From: an uncultured Roseateles sp.
GTDB taxonomy: Bacteria > Pseudomonadota > Gammaproteobacteria > Burkholderiales > Burkholderiaceae
NCBI GenBank assembly: GCA_946480605.1
Contig: CAMLKW010000106.1
Coordinates: 1 to 14,472 of the forward strand
Direction of reading: 5' to 3'
DNA: 14,472 bases
Under the pieces are notes generated by a model. It was given only the letters and a program-made list of their open reading frames with translations, was not told where the DNA came from and ran no database searches. Positions 8,511 through 14,376 of this stretch are shown in pieces. The translations under genes were made by a program, and so were the position numbers. Within the stretch, counting starts at the first letter, position 1. The number at the start of each line of letters is the position of its first letter.

Positions 8511-8530
8511 CTGTGATAAATCCCTCACAG
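8511..8530 (+). repeat. Inverted repeat CTGTGA-N8-TCACAG just after the dehydratase stop
   Basis: A perfect 6-bp inverted repeat with an 8-base centre starts four bases after the stop at 8507. There is no T-run, so it is not a convincing intrinsic terminator. It could be an mRNA 3'-end hairpin or a protein-binding site. The half-sites look like CRP/FNR boxes, but the spacing is two bases too long for CRP. Confidence 0.4.
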
Positions 8531-8551
8531 AGGCAGGAATGTCTCTTGGTG

Positions 8552-8566
8552 GCAACGGAAAGTTGC
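8552..8566 (+). repeat. Small hairpin GCAAC-GGAAA-GTTGC
   Basis: A perfect 5-bp inverted repeat with a GGAAA loop lies in the gap between the dehydratase gene and the secreted-protein gene. It is one of several inverted repeats in this 290-bp gap. Its role is unknown, and on its own it could be chance. Confidence 0.3.
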
Positions 8567-8587
8567 AATCATCAATCGATCCAGGAA

Positions 8588-8615
8588 GTAGCAGCCGCTA
8601 CCATCGGCTCGCTGC
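8588..8615 (+). repeat. Imperfect hairpin, 10-bp stem with one bulge
   Basis: Left arm 8588-8597 pairs with 8605-8609 and 8611-8615 around a 7-base loop, with C8610 bulged and one G-T pair. There is no following T-run. It lies upstream of the secreted-protein promoter, so it would be transcribed only by read-through from the glycan cluster. Confidence 0.35.
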
Positions 8616-8687
8616 TGCAAGTCCAGAGCGGACCCGATGCAGACTGTTGTGAAGCCTCACGTGTTTACCCGAAGTGCGTCTCGTTCA

Positions 8688-8718
8688 TTGACAAACGGTA
8701 GAAAATGCCGTCTAGAAT
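8688..8718 (+). promoter_or_regulatory. Sigma-70-type promoter of the secreted-protein gene
   Basis: A perfect -35 box TTGACA (8688-8693) and a -10-like TAGAAT (8713-8718, five of six consensus bases) are separated by 19 bases, slightly long. TCTAGA at 8711-8716 gives a 17-base spacer but a poor match. Initiation would fall near 8725, giving a leader of about 73 bases that begins with a hairpin. The -10 region contains a near-duplicate: TAGAAAATGCCG (8699-8710), then TAGAATGCCG (8713-8722). This is the best promoter seen in the window. Confidence 0.65.
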
Positions 8719-8725
8719 GCCGCGG

Positions 8726-8746
8726 CGTGTGTTGGAACAACACGTG
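8726..8746 (+). promoter_or_regulatory. 5'-end stem-loop in the leader of the secreted-protein mRNA
   Basis: Arms 8726-8734 and 8738-8746 pair around a GAA loop. The six loop-proximal pairs (GTGTTG/CAACAC) are perfect, followed by two G-T pairs and a closing C-G pair. It would start within a few bases of the predicted transcript 5' end, where such hairpins often protect abundant mRNAs from decay (as known for ompA). The protective role is inferred. Confidence 0.5.
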
Positions 8747-8760
8747 TGATTCGCGAATCA
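8747..8760 (+). promoter_or_regulatory. Perfect 14-bp palindrome TGATTCGCGAATCA
   Basis: This palindrome has no central spacer and directly follows the leader stem-loop, about 22-35 bases downstream of the predicted start of transcription. Having no loop, it suits a DNA-binding dimer better than an RNA hairpin. It could be an operator just inside the transcribed region. No matching regulator is recognised. Confidence 0.4.
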
Positions 8761-8797
8761 TTGATCTCTTTTCCATAACCCTTGTGGAGTTCACCGA

Positions 8798-10231
8798 ATG
8801 AAAAAATATGTGTTGAAGGCGACCGCTCTGGCGATCGGTGCGCTGGCTGGAGGCTCTGCGGTCGCCGCCATCACGGCAGGCGTCAACTTTGACGCTTCGA
8901 GCCCGACCGTGAAGAAGTACGCCAAGGAGTTGACTTACAACTCGACCACGCCTCTGGCGGCGATCGATGGTATCAACGTCACCACGAAGCTCGGCTTCGG
9001 TGTCAGCAACAACCAAACGCGTTACATCCGCGTCGACTACTCGAATGCCGTGCTGCACACTGCGCACACCGCAGTTGCAGGTACCGACATCGAGATCTCC
9101 GACCGCAACTCGGACGCTTACGCCGTGGTGCAGGGTGGTGCCGCTGGTGACAACTACGTCATTTACCAAGTGACGGCAGGTACCGACTTTGCTGCCGGCG
9201 CGATCGTTGATATCAAGACGCCTTCGCTGCGCGTCACGTCGACCGCTTCGCCCGTCGCCGTCACCTACTCGCTGCACGAAACTGCCGTGAGCGCTGTGGC
9301 CGGTTCCGCTGGTGCCGCCAAGCTGTACACCAAGACGCAAAACATCGTCACGTTCGCTTCGGGCCTGGTCCTGAAGGTCGAGGCTTCTCCGACGACGACC
9401 GCTTCGGTCGAGCAGTCGTTCCTGAAGTTCAAGACCGGTGGTGGCTACATCACCGACACCACCGCCAAGCTTGGCGCTATCACGTTTGACGTGGATGCCG
9501 ACGTTGCTGAGCACGATGGCAGCGGCGTTGACATCACTGACCTGCTCGCGGGTACGGGTACCAAGCTCGTGATCACCGGCGATCTGGGCATTCCTGCTGG
9601 TTCCAACGACGCCGGCAAGAAGGCCAGCGTCTACATCTCCAGCACCGCGGACTGCAATTCGGTGGGCAGCACGGCCTCCACGACGGTGCCGAACGCCACG
9701 GGTGCCAGCTTCACGACCGATGCAAACACGGTTGCCAACAAGGGCCTCTGCTACGTCGTGAACGGCACGTCGGCCATCTCTGCATCGACCTACAGCATCC
9801 GCGCTGATGTGGTCGCTGCCTCGGGTGCCTCGACGGCCAGCATCGCTGACAAGGCGATCGGCACCATCGCTCGCGACGGTACGGAACTGCAAGCTCCGTT
9901 CGCCACGATCTACGGCGGTACCGGCAACCGCGCTGTTCTGACCAGCACGCACTCGTCTGACGTGGCAGTCGCAGCTTCGGTCATCACCGAAGACGGTGTG
10001 ACCTGCTCCGGCGGCACCAGCAGCTTCACGCTGAAGGCCGGCAAGCAGCTGTTCATCAACTCGTCGGAAGTCTGCCCGGTTCTGAGCGCTGGCACGCGTT
10101 TCGCAATGAAGTTCATCATTGCCGCCCCGAACAGCAAGATCACGGGTGTGTACAACTCGTACACCTACGACGCGGCCACGGGCAAGGTCACCGACCTGTC
10201 GTCCTACCCGCTGCAGCGTCCGGCCAACTAA
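8798..10231 (+). CDS. Abundant secreted protein of unknown family; S-layer-like candidate and possible T2SS substrate
   Basis: I do not recognise a named family. The 477-residue protein starts with a Sec signal peptide: Lys-rich n-region, hydrophobic core 8-20, and an AVA-A cleavage region near 21-24. The mature part is rich in Ala, Thr, Ser, Val and Gly. It has no Trp, only one internal Met (M437), and four Cys (C286, C318, C403, C426) that could form two disulfides in the periplasm. There is no PEP-CTERM or LPXTG tail, no autotransporter barrel and no obvious long repeat. Codon use suggests very high expression: every Lys after residue 3 is AAG, Arg is only CGC/CGT, and Gly is almost only GGT/GGC. 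GGAG at 8786-8789 sets the start. It has its own promoter and strong terminator, and the T2SS pseudopilin genes follow. A surface-layer or other extracellular structural role is inferred. Confidence 0.85.
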   Translation: MKKYVLKATALAIGALAGGSAVAAITAGVNFDASSPTVKKYAKELTYNSTTPLAAIDGINVTTKLGFGVSNNQTRYIRVDYSNAVLHTAHTAVAGTDIEISDRNSDAYAVVQGGAAGDNYVIYQVTAGTDFAAGAIVDIKTPSLRVTSTASPVAVTYSLHETAVSAVAGSAGAAKLYTKTQNIVTFASGLVLKVEASPTTTASVEQSFLKFKTGGGYITDTTAKLGAITFDVDADVAEHDGSGVDITDLLAGTGTKLVITGDLGIPAGSNDAGKKASVYISSTADCNSVGSTASTTVPNATGASFTTDANTVANKGLCYVVNGTSAISASTYSIRADVVAASGASTASIADKAIGTIARDGTELQAPFATIYGGTGNRAVLTSTHSSDVAVAASVITEDGVTCSGGTSSFTLKAGKQLFINSSEVCPVLSAGTRFAMKFIIAAPNSKITGVYNSYTYDAATGKVTDLSSYPLQRPAN

Positions 10232-10247
10232 TCTGGCCTGACTTGCG

Positions 10248-10279
10248 AAAGGGCGCCTTCGGGCGCCCTTTTTTCTTTT
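10248..10279 (+). terminator. Intrinsic terminator of the secreted-protein gene
   Basis: Left arm AAAGGGCGCC (10248-10257) pairs perfectly over 10 bp with 10262-10271 around a TTCG loop (10258-10261), followed by a T-rich run to 10279. It begins 16 bases after the stop codon at 10231. It separates the secreted-protein transcript from the gsp operon, although some read-through is possible. Confidence 0.93.
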
Positions 10280-10288
10280 GCGGGGCAA

Positions 10289-10317
10289 TTTCGATGAAAA
10301 GTCCGCACCACTAGAAT
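10289..10317 (+). promoter_or_regulatory. Weak candidate promoter for the gsp operon
   Basis: TAGAAT at 10312-10317 (five of six -10 bases) has TTTCGA 17 bases upstream as a poor -35 match. It lies between the terminator and gspG, where a promoter is expected. It uses the same -10 hexamer as the strong promoter at 8713. Initiation would fall near 10324, leaving a very short leader before gspG. Confidence 0.4.
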
Positions 10318-10336
10318 TCGGCCGCATTACGTGTCC

Positions 10337-10816
10337 ATGGATCCACAGATGCCCAGTTTTTTTGAGAGCAAGCACCGCGCCGGTGCTGCAGTGTCCCGAG
10401 GTTTTACGTTGCTCGAGATGTTGGTGGTGCTTGTGATCATCGGCTTGCTTGCTGGGCTCGTCGGCCCTCGGTTGTTCAGCAAGGTCGATCAGTCCAAGAT
10501 AACGACGGCCACCACGCAGGCGAAGATGCTGCGCGGTGCGGTGGAAAGCATGCGCCTGGACATCGGCCGCTATCCCACGCCTGAAGAGGGGCTGGCGTTG
10601 CTCACCAAGGCGCCGGCGGACGCGGCGTTGGCCAGTCGTTGGCGCGGCCCTTACCTCGATGGCGCGCTGCCCGAGGATCCCTGGGGCCAGCCGTACCAGT
10701 ACGTCGTACCGGGTGCTGATGGGCAGCCGTTTGCATTGTTCTCCATGGGCGCCGATAGCAAGCGCGGTGGCCAGGGCGACGCGGCTGACCTGGGTGTGCT
10801 GCCGGCTGCCCAGTGA
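10337..10816 (+). CDS. gspG: Type II secretion major pseudopilin GspG
   Basis: A prepilin peptidase site 'SRG|FTLLEMLVVLVIIGLLAGLVGP' follows a leader of about 22 residues, with Glu at +5 and a hydrophobic N-terminal helix. The globular part has GspG hallmarks: 'RYPTPEEGLALL', 'WRGPYLDGALPEDPWGQPYQY' split around the conserved DPWG, and a C-terminal calcium-loop-like 'GADSKRGGQGDAAD'. Length (159 residues from this ATG) is normal. GspG polymerises into the periplasmic pseudopilus that pushes folded substrates through the outer-membrane secretin. The start is uncertain: GTG 10331, ATG 10337 and ATG 10349 all keep a valid leader and none has a Shine-Dalgarno. It is the first gene of the gsp operon. 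Its stop overlaps the next start (GTGA). Confidence 0.96.
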   Translation: MDPQMPSFFESKHRAGAAVSRGFTLLEMLVVLVIIGLLAGLVGPRLFSKVDQSKITTATTQAKMLRGAVESMRLDIGRYPTPEEGLALLTKAPADAALASRWRGPYLDGALPEDPWGQPYQYVVPGADGQPFALFSMGADSKRGGQGDAADLGVLPAAQ

Positions 10817-11220
10817 CCACTTCTCGATGCCGGCGTGGCCCGCGACATTCGCGTGGCTTCACCCTGCTGGAGATCCTGGTCGTCCTTGTACTCCTTGCCC
10901 TGGCGGCTGGGTTGGTGGCGCCGGCCGGCTCGCGCTGGCTGGATGCCGCGCGCCAGCGGGCCTGGCAGGATGACCTGCGCGCGCAACTCCGGAGTCAGCC
11001 GCTGCGTGCCTTTCACTCAGGCAAGGCCTTGCGTCTCGATGCGCAGGCCGTGAGGGACCTTGCCCCTGACATGCCATCTGACATCTCTATCGAGCTCTCG
11101 GCGCCGTTGCACTACGGCCCGACCGGCGCCGCCAGTCCGGCAGAAATCCGTTTGAAGCGCGCCGGTGCCCCGGCGCTGGTGTGGCGCGTCATCGCCGTGA
11201 CGGGCGAGGTTCAAGGCTAG
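10813..11220 (+). CDS. gspH: Type II secretion minor pseudopilin GspH
   Basis: The 135-residue protein has a short basic leader and the prepilin site 'HSRG|FTLLEILVVLVLLALAAGLVAP' with cleavage after G15 and Glu at +5. The rest is small and variable ('WLDAARQRAWQDDLRAQLRS' follows the helix), as is usual for GspH-type proteins. It is on the short side for GspH. GTG at 10813 overlaps the gspG stop. Order right after gspG and before I, J and K fits the standard operon order, and this carries most of the weight in naming it GspH. It would join the pseudopilus in the inner membrane and periplasm. Confidence 0.82.
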   Translation: MTTSRCRRGPRHSRGFTLLEILVVLVLLALAAGLVAPAGSRWLDAARQRAWQDDLRAQLRSQPLRAFHSGKALRLDAQAVRDLAPDMPSDISIELSAPLHYGPTGAASPAEIRLKRAGAPALVWRVIAVTGEVQG

Positions 11221-11221
11221 C

Positions 11222-11668
11222 TTGTTTGTGGTGCAGTCGCGTGAACGGGGTTTCGGCCTTCTCGAGGCCATCGTGGCGCTGGCGATCCTCGCTGGTGCAG
11301 GCCTTGCCCTGTTCTCGTGGATAGGCCAGACCGTTATCGACGTTCGGCGCGTCGAAGAGGCGCAGGCGCGCGCAGCCTTGCAATTGACCGCGATGGGTCT
11401 GGTCGCCAATGTCAATCCGTTTGCCGAGCCCAAAGGCGAGCGGCGTGTGGGGGCCTTGCGCGTGCAATGGAACTCCGCGCTCATCGAACCGTTGCGCTAC
11501 AGCTTGCCCTTCGCCGGAGCCGCGAGCCCACGCTGGCAGGTGGGCCTGTATCGGCTGGACGTCGTCGGCGTTGACGACGCAATTGGAACCCGCGTCGAGT
11601 TCAGTCTCGAGCAGGTCGGGCTGAACGGGTTGGCTGTACAGCCGCTGCGGCGCGAGGACATGCCGTGA
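11222..11668 (+). CDS. gspI: Type II secretion minor pseudopilin GspI-like
   Basis: The 148-residue protein starts at TTG 11222, one base after the gspH stop, with GTG 11228 as an alternative. The prepilin site is 'RERG|FGLLEAIVALAILAGAGLALF', cleaved after G10, with Glu at +5 and the GspI-like 'LEAIVALAIL' helix. The globular part contains 'ARAALQLTAMGLVANVNPF', reminiscent of the GspI helix leading into its small beta domain. GspI forms the pseudopilus tip with GspJ and GspK. The assignment as I rests on order (G-H-I-J-K) and the helix wording. The ribosome site is weak, so translation may depend on coupling with gspH. Confidence 0.8.
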   Translation: MFVVQSRERGFGLLEAIVALAILAGAGLALFSWIGQTVIDVRRVEEAQARAALQLTAMGLVANVNPFAEPKGERRVGALRVQWNSALIEPLRYSLPFAGAASPRWQVGLYRLDVVGVDDAIGTRVEFSLEQVGLNGLAVQPLRREDMP

Positions 11669-12279
11669 CGATTTGCTCTGCAAAACAGAGAGGCCTGACG
11701 CTGCTGGAAGCGTTGGTGACCCTCGTCATCACGGCCATGGTTGCAGGCCTGATGGCCGAGGGGCTCTTCCAGTTGGGGCGGGTGGAGCAGCGGCTGGGTA
11801 CGGGGCAGTTACAGGCGAGGCTCGAGAACCTGCATGTGCTGTGGCTACAGCAGTCCCTGGAAGGGCTGCGGCCGGGCGAGCAGGGAACCACGGAGCAGAT
11901 GCAGGGCGACCGTCGCAGGGTGCAGGGTGTGAGCAGCCTGCTCCCATTGCCCGAGCATCTCGGGCCGCTGCCCATGACACTTTCCATGACCTACCGACAA
12001 GAAACGGGTCAAACGGAGCTTTCCCTGGGCATTGGCGCACCGGACAAGCGCCTCCAGACCGCCGTGCTAGCGCGCTGGCGGGGTGACGCGGGCTACTTCA
12101 GCTATCTGGATCCCAGCGGGGAATGGCGGCCTGAATGGCCGCCGATGGGGGGCAACCCGCCGTTGCTGCCGCGAGCCATCGCTGTCCATGCCGAGAACGG
12201 TGCGTTGCTATTCGTGGCCGCCATGCAGGCGTCTCCGCAGGCGTTGGGCAAGCGCACCGAGATCGAGAGGTTGCCGTGA
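11665..12279 (+). CDS. gspJ: Type II secretion minor pseudopilin GspJ-like
   Basis: The 204-residue protein has a 10-residue leader and the prepilin site 'KQRG|LTLLEALVTLVITAMVAGLMAEG', with Leu at +1 and Glu at +5. 'LEALVTLVI' is typical of GspJ, and its length (longer than H and I) also suits GspJ. The soluble part includes 'WLQQSLEGLRPGEQG' and ends 'GKRTEIERLP'. GTG at 11665 overlaps the gspI stop (GTGA) and the gspK GTG overlaps its own stop. It would form the I-J-K tip complex that starts pseudopilus assembly and may contact substrate. Confidence 0.83.
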   Translation: MTICSAKQRGLTLLEALVTLVITAMVAGLMAEGLFQLGRVEQRLGTGQLQARLENLHVLWLQQSLEGLRPGEQGTTEQMQGDRRRVQGVSSLLPLPEHLGPLPMTLSMTYRQETGQTELSLGIGAPDKRLQTAVLARWRGDAGYFSYLDPSGEWRPEWPPMGGNPPLLPRAIAVHAENGALLFVAAMQASPQALGKRTEIERLP

Positions 12280-13295
12280 GGAAGAGGCTAGGCAACTCGC
12301 GCCGCGAGGGCGGCTATGTGCTGATCTTCGTCATCACTGCCCTGGCGCTGGTCGCTTTCGTCGCAACGCGATTCGCGCTGCGGCTGGACGCATTGCGCGA
12401 ACAGGCGCTGGCGATGCAGAACCATGCCCAGGCGCGAACGGCGGTCGAGAGTGGCAGGGCGAGAGCCATGTTCTGGCTCAGCACTCGTCCCCTCGGCCTG
12501 GCCTCGTCAGGCTTTGCCGACGAGGAGCCGTTGAGGCTAGACGGCCGAACCTACGACATGGCGAACGGAGCATCCATCCAGTTGCAGGACGCCCGGGGGC
12601 TGCTGTCCCTGAATGAGCCGCAGCGGGAGCGCTGGCTGGCGATGTTGATCGGGGCAGGGGCTACCGTCGACGAGGCCAGTTCAATGGTAGATGTGTTGCT
12701 TGACTACACGGACACCGACAACCTGAAGCGCCTCAACGGTGCAGAGGTGCGCGAGTACGCTGCGCTCGGCCTCCCGGCACCACGCAACGACTGGATACTT
12801 TCTGTTGATGAAACTGCGCGACTCGCGGTTTGGGCGACAAATCAGAAACTCCGAGAACGGTTGGTTTCATGGACCAACATCACCAGAAATAATCTATTCA
12901 ACCCAAATACTGCGCCTCTTGAATTGCTGCAGTTGCTTTGGCCAAAAGTATCCCAGGAGCAATGGGCGCAGTTCGATCGACTTCGCAAGACGGCCCCTTT
13001 CAGAGACGCAACTGCGGCCGTCGCTGCGACCGGTATCCCGTTCCCGAACGACGAGACCCTGCTCTTCCACGCCAGCAACGAGGTGCGCATGCGGCTGTGG
13101 GCGCCAGGGCTGCCGACGGCCGTCGAATACACTCTTTCGATTGTCCCGACGGGGTCTTATGCGCCCTGGCTGATCCACGAAGTCCGCCAGTCGGATCGTT
13201 TCGCAGCTCCTGATGCCCATCAAGCCGCCGCCAAGTTTCCTGACGCGAGCAAAGACCTCGCTCGACCCGCTCCGTCTGCCCCGCCTTCTTTGTGA
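12276..13295 (+). CDS. gspK: Type II secretion minor pseudopilin GspK
   Basis: From GTG 12276 (GTGA overlap with gspJ) the protein has 339 residues, typical of GspK. The same frame is open upstream to 12135 inside gspJ, but that part lacks a prepilin leader. The cleavage site is 'REGG|YVLIFVITALALVAFVATRF', with Phe rather than Glu at +5; loss of Glu+5 is the known GspK hallmark. 'DARGLLSLNEP' at 105-115, 'LLDYTDTDNLKRLNGAE' at 141-157 and 'NLFNPNTAPLELL' at 206-218 match conserved GspK segments, the second being near its helix-hairpin and metal-binding region. It caps the pseudopilus. An AT-rich patch covers roughly residues 169-228. The 3' end overlaps the next gene by 83 bases. Confidence 0.92.
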   Translation: MRKRLGNSRREGGYVLIFVITALALVAFVATRFALRLDALREQALAMQNHAQARTAVESGRARAMFWLSTRPLGLASSGFADEEPLRLDGRTYDMANGASIQLQDARGLLSLNEPQRERWLAMLIGAGATVDEASSMVDVLLDYTDTDNLKRLNGAEVREYAALGLPAPRNDWILSVDETARLAVWATNQKLRERLVSWTNITRNNLFNPNTAPLELLQLLWPKVSQEQWAQFDRLRKTAPFRDATAAVAATGIPFPNDETLLFHASNEVRMRLWAPGLPTAVEYTLSIVPTGSYAPWLIHEVRQSDRFAAPDAHQAAAKFPDASKDLARPAPSAPPSL

Positions 13296-14376
13296 TCGGC
13301 TGGATCTCGGTGCGCAGGGCGCCCAGGCGCGCGGTCTAGCGCTTGTTTCGCGCGGGTTGATGCGCTATCGCGCGTTCGATCTCACGGACGTTCCCGAAGG
13401 TGATCGGCTGAACGCGCTACAAGCGCAGTTGGTGGCCTGGGAGCCCTTGCAAGAGGCCGAGTATCTGGTGAGCTGGCAGGGCGCTGTGGCGCAGGCGTTT
13501 GCCATCGAGAAGAGCCGACTTGAGCAGGACGCCGTGAAGAACGCCGCCTGGCTGCCGGACAGCCTGGCGCGGGAGCCGCTACCGGAAGGGGTGCGGCTGC
13601 TGCAGGGGCTCGATGGCTTCGAAGCCCAGGCTTGGAAGGCAGGTGCGCTGCGTGCGAGTCGCTGGTGGGCCAATCGACCCCATGCCGGCGAGTGGTCCTT
13701 GTTCCTGCGTCAGGCCGGATGGAACTCGACGGCCGAGCAGATGCCGGAGCCCGAGACCGCGCCCTGGAAGAAGCCGGCCAAGATGCCCACGGTGGCTACG
13801 CAACTGGCGAGCGTGGCTCAGGGCAGCGAGCAATTGTTGGTCGGCCTGTTGGCGCTGGTGATGATCGGGTTCGCGGCGATGTCGGCGCGGACGCTGTGGG
13901 ACAGCTACGAGGCGCGCCGCCAATCGCAAGTCGCGCTCGAGGAACTCAAGGCCGAGGTTGCGCCGGTGATTGCGGCCCGCGACAAGGCACTTGCCGCGGC
14001 GGATCGGGGCGCGATGCTGGTCTCGCAGCTGCGGGCGCCGCGGCCGCTTGAAGTGCTGGAGGAACTCGTGCGCCTGCTTCCGAAAACAGGGCTGATCCGA
14101 GAAGTCGATGTTCAGGGCATGGAAGTGAGAGTGCTTCTGGACCTGCCGGCGGAGCTGTCGCGCAGCAAGGCCATCGCGGACCTGGAGGCCGGCGGGTGGT
14201 TCACGCAGGTCGCCGAGTCACGTGATGGGCAGCCCCGCGGTGGCGTCGCGCTGCAGATGAAGCTGTCAGGCGTGGTGCCGCCCCAGCGCACGAATTCGGA
14301 CGTCGGCCTGCAGCGCATGACCGCCGAAGGAGCCAGCTTGCCGGCTGGACGGCTTCCCTACGGCACTAGCTTGTAG
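13213..14376 (+). CDS. gspL: GspL/PilN-like inner-membrane assembly protein
   Basis: The 387-residue protein has a soluble N-terminal part, a single membrane segment at about 206-226 ('[16 protein letters not shown]'), a probable coiled coil at 230-275 ('[18 protein letters not shown]') and a C-terminal ferredoxin-like beta domain at 278-355 ('[18 protein letters not shown]', '[15 protein letters not shown]'). This is the layout of GspL and PilN-type proteins, which link the cytoplasmic ATPase to the periplasmic machinery. The N-terminal domain ('[16 protein letters not shown]') is shorter and less recognisable than a full actin-like GspL domain. ATG 13213 lies 83 bases inside gspK without a clear ribosome site. 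ATG 13360 (residue 50) would remove the overlap but would also remove part of the fold. No gspM follows. The gene ends within the opposite-strand regulator. Confidence 0.75.
   Translation: MPIKPPPSFLTRAKTSLDPLRLPRLLCDRLDLGAQGAQARGLALVSRGLMRYRAFDLTDVPEGDRLNALQAQLVAWEPLQEAEYLVSWQGAVAQAFAIEKSRLEQDAVKNAAWLPDSLAREPLPEGVRLLQGLDGFEAQAWKAGALRASRWWANRPHAGEWSLFLRQAGWNSTAEQMPEPETAPWKKPAKMPTVATQLASVAQGSEQLLVGLLALVMIGFAAMSARTLWDSYEARRQSQVALEELKAEVAPVIAARDKALAAADRGAMLVSQLRAPRPLEVLEELVRLLPKTGLIREVDVQGMEVRVLLDLPAELSRSKAIADLEAGGWFTQVAESRDGQPRGGVALQMKLSGVVPPQRTNSDVGLQRMTAEGASLPAGRLPYGTSL

Noticed and set aside
8511..8530. A CRP/FNR-type operator (TGTGA...TCACA).
   Set aside because: The centre is 8 bases where CRP requires 6, and the site lies some 170 bases upstream of the promoter. 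It is kept only as an inverted repeat.
8550..8567. A sigma-54-like TGGCA...TTGCA pair, of interest because some beta-proteobacterial exopolysaccharide systems use sigma-54.
   Set aside because: GG and GC are separated by 12 bases instead of the strict 10, and the pair is explained by the small GCAAC/GTTGC hairpin.
8464..8701. Short + strand frames of 62 and 67 codons at the end of the dehydratase gene and in the gap after it.
   Set aside because: They overlap the dehydratase end, have no clear ribosome sites and show no recognisable motif. The region is better read as regulatory.
8798..10231. A PEP-CTERM/exosortase substrate, suggested by the nearby polysaccharide genes.
   Set aside because: The C-terminus (ending 'SSYPLQRPAN') has no PEP motif, no membrane helix and no basic tail, and no exosortase is in the window.
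8657..10375. A 572-codon open frame on the - strand covering the whole secreted-protein gene.
   Set aside because: It is explained by the strong codon bias of the + strand gene, which rarely creates stops on the opposite strand. The frame also runs through the promoter, the terminator and the start of gspG, and has no family motif.
12135..12275. An N-terminal extension of gspK from an upstream start.
   Set aside because: This stretch lies inside gspJ in another frame. The GTG at 12276 gives a proper short prepilin leader and the same GTGA coupling as the neighbouring genes.
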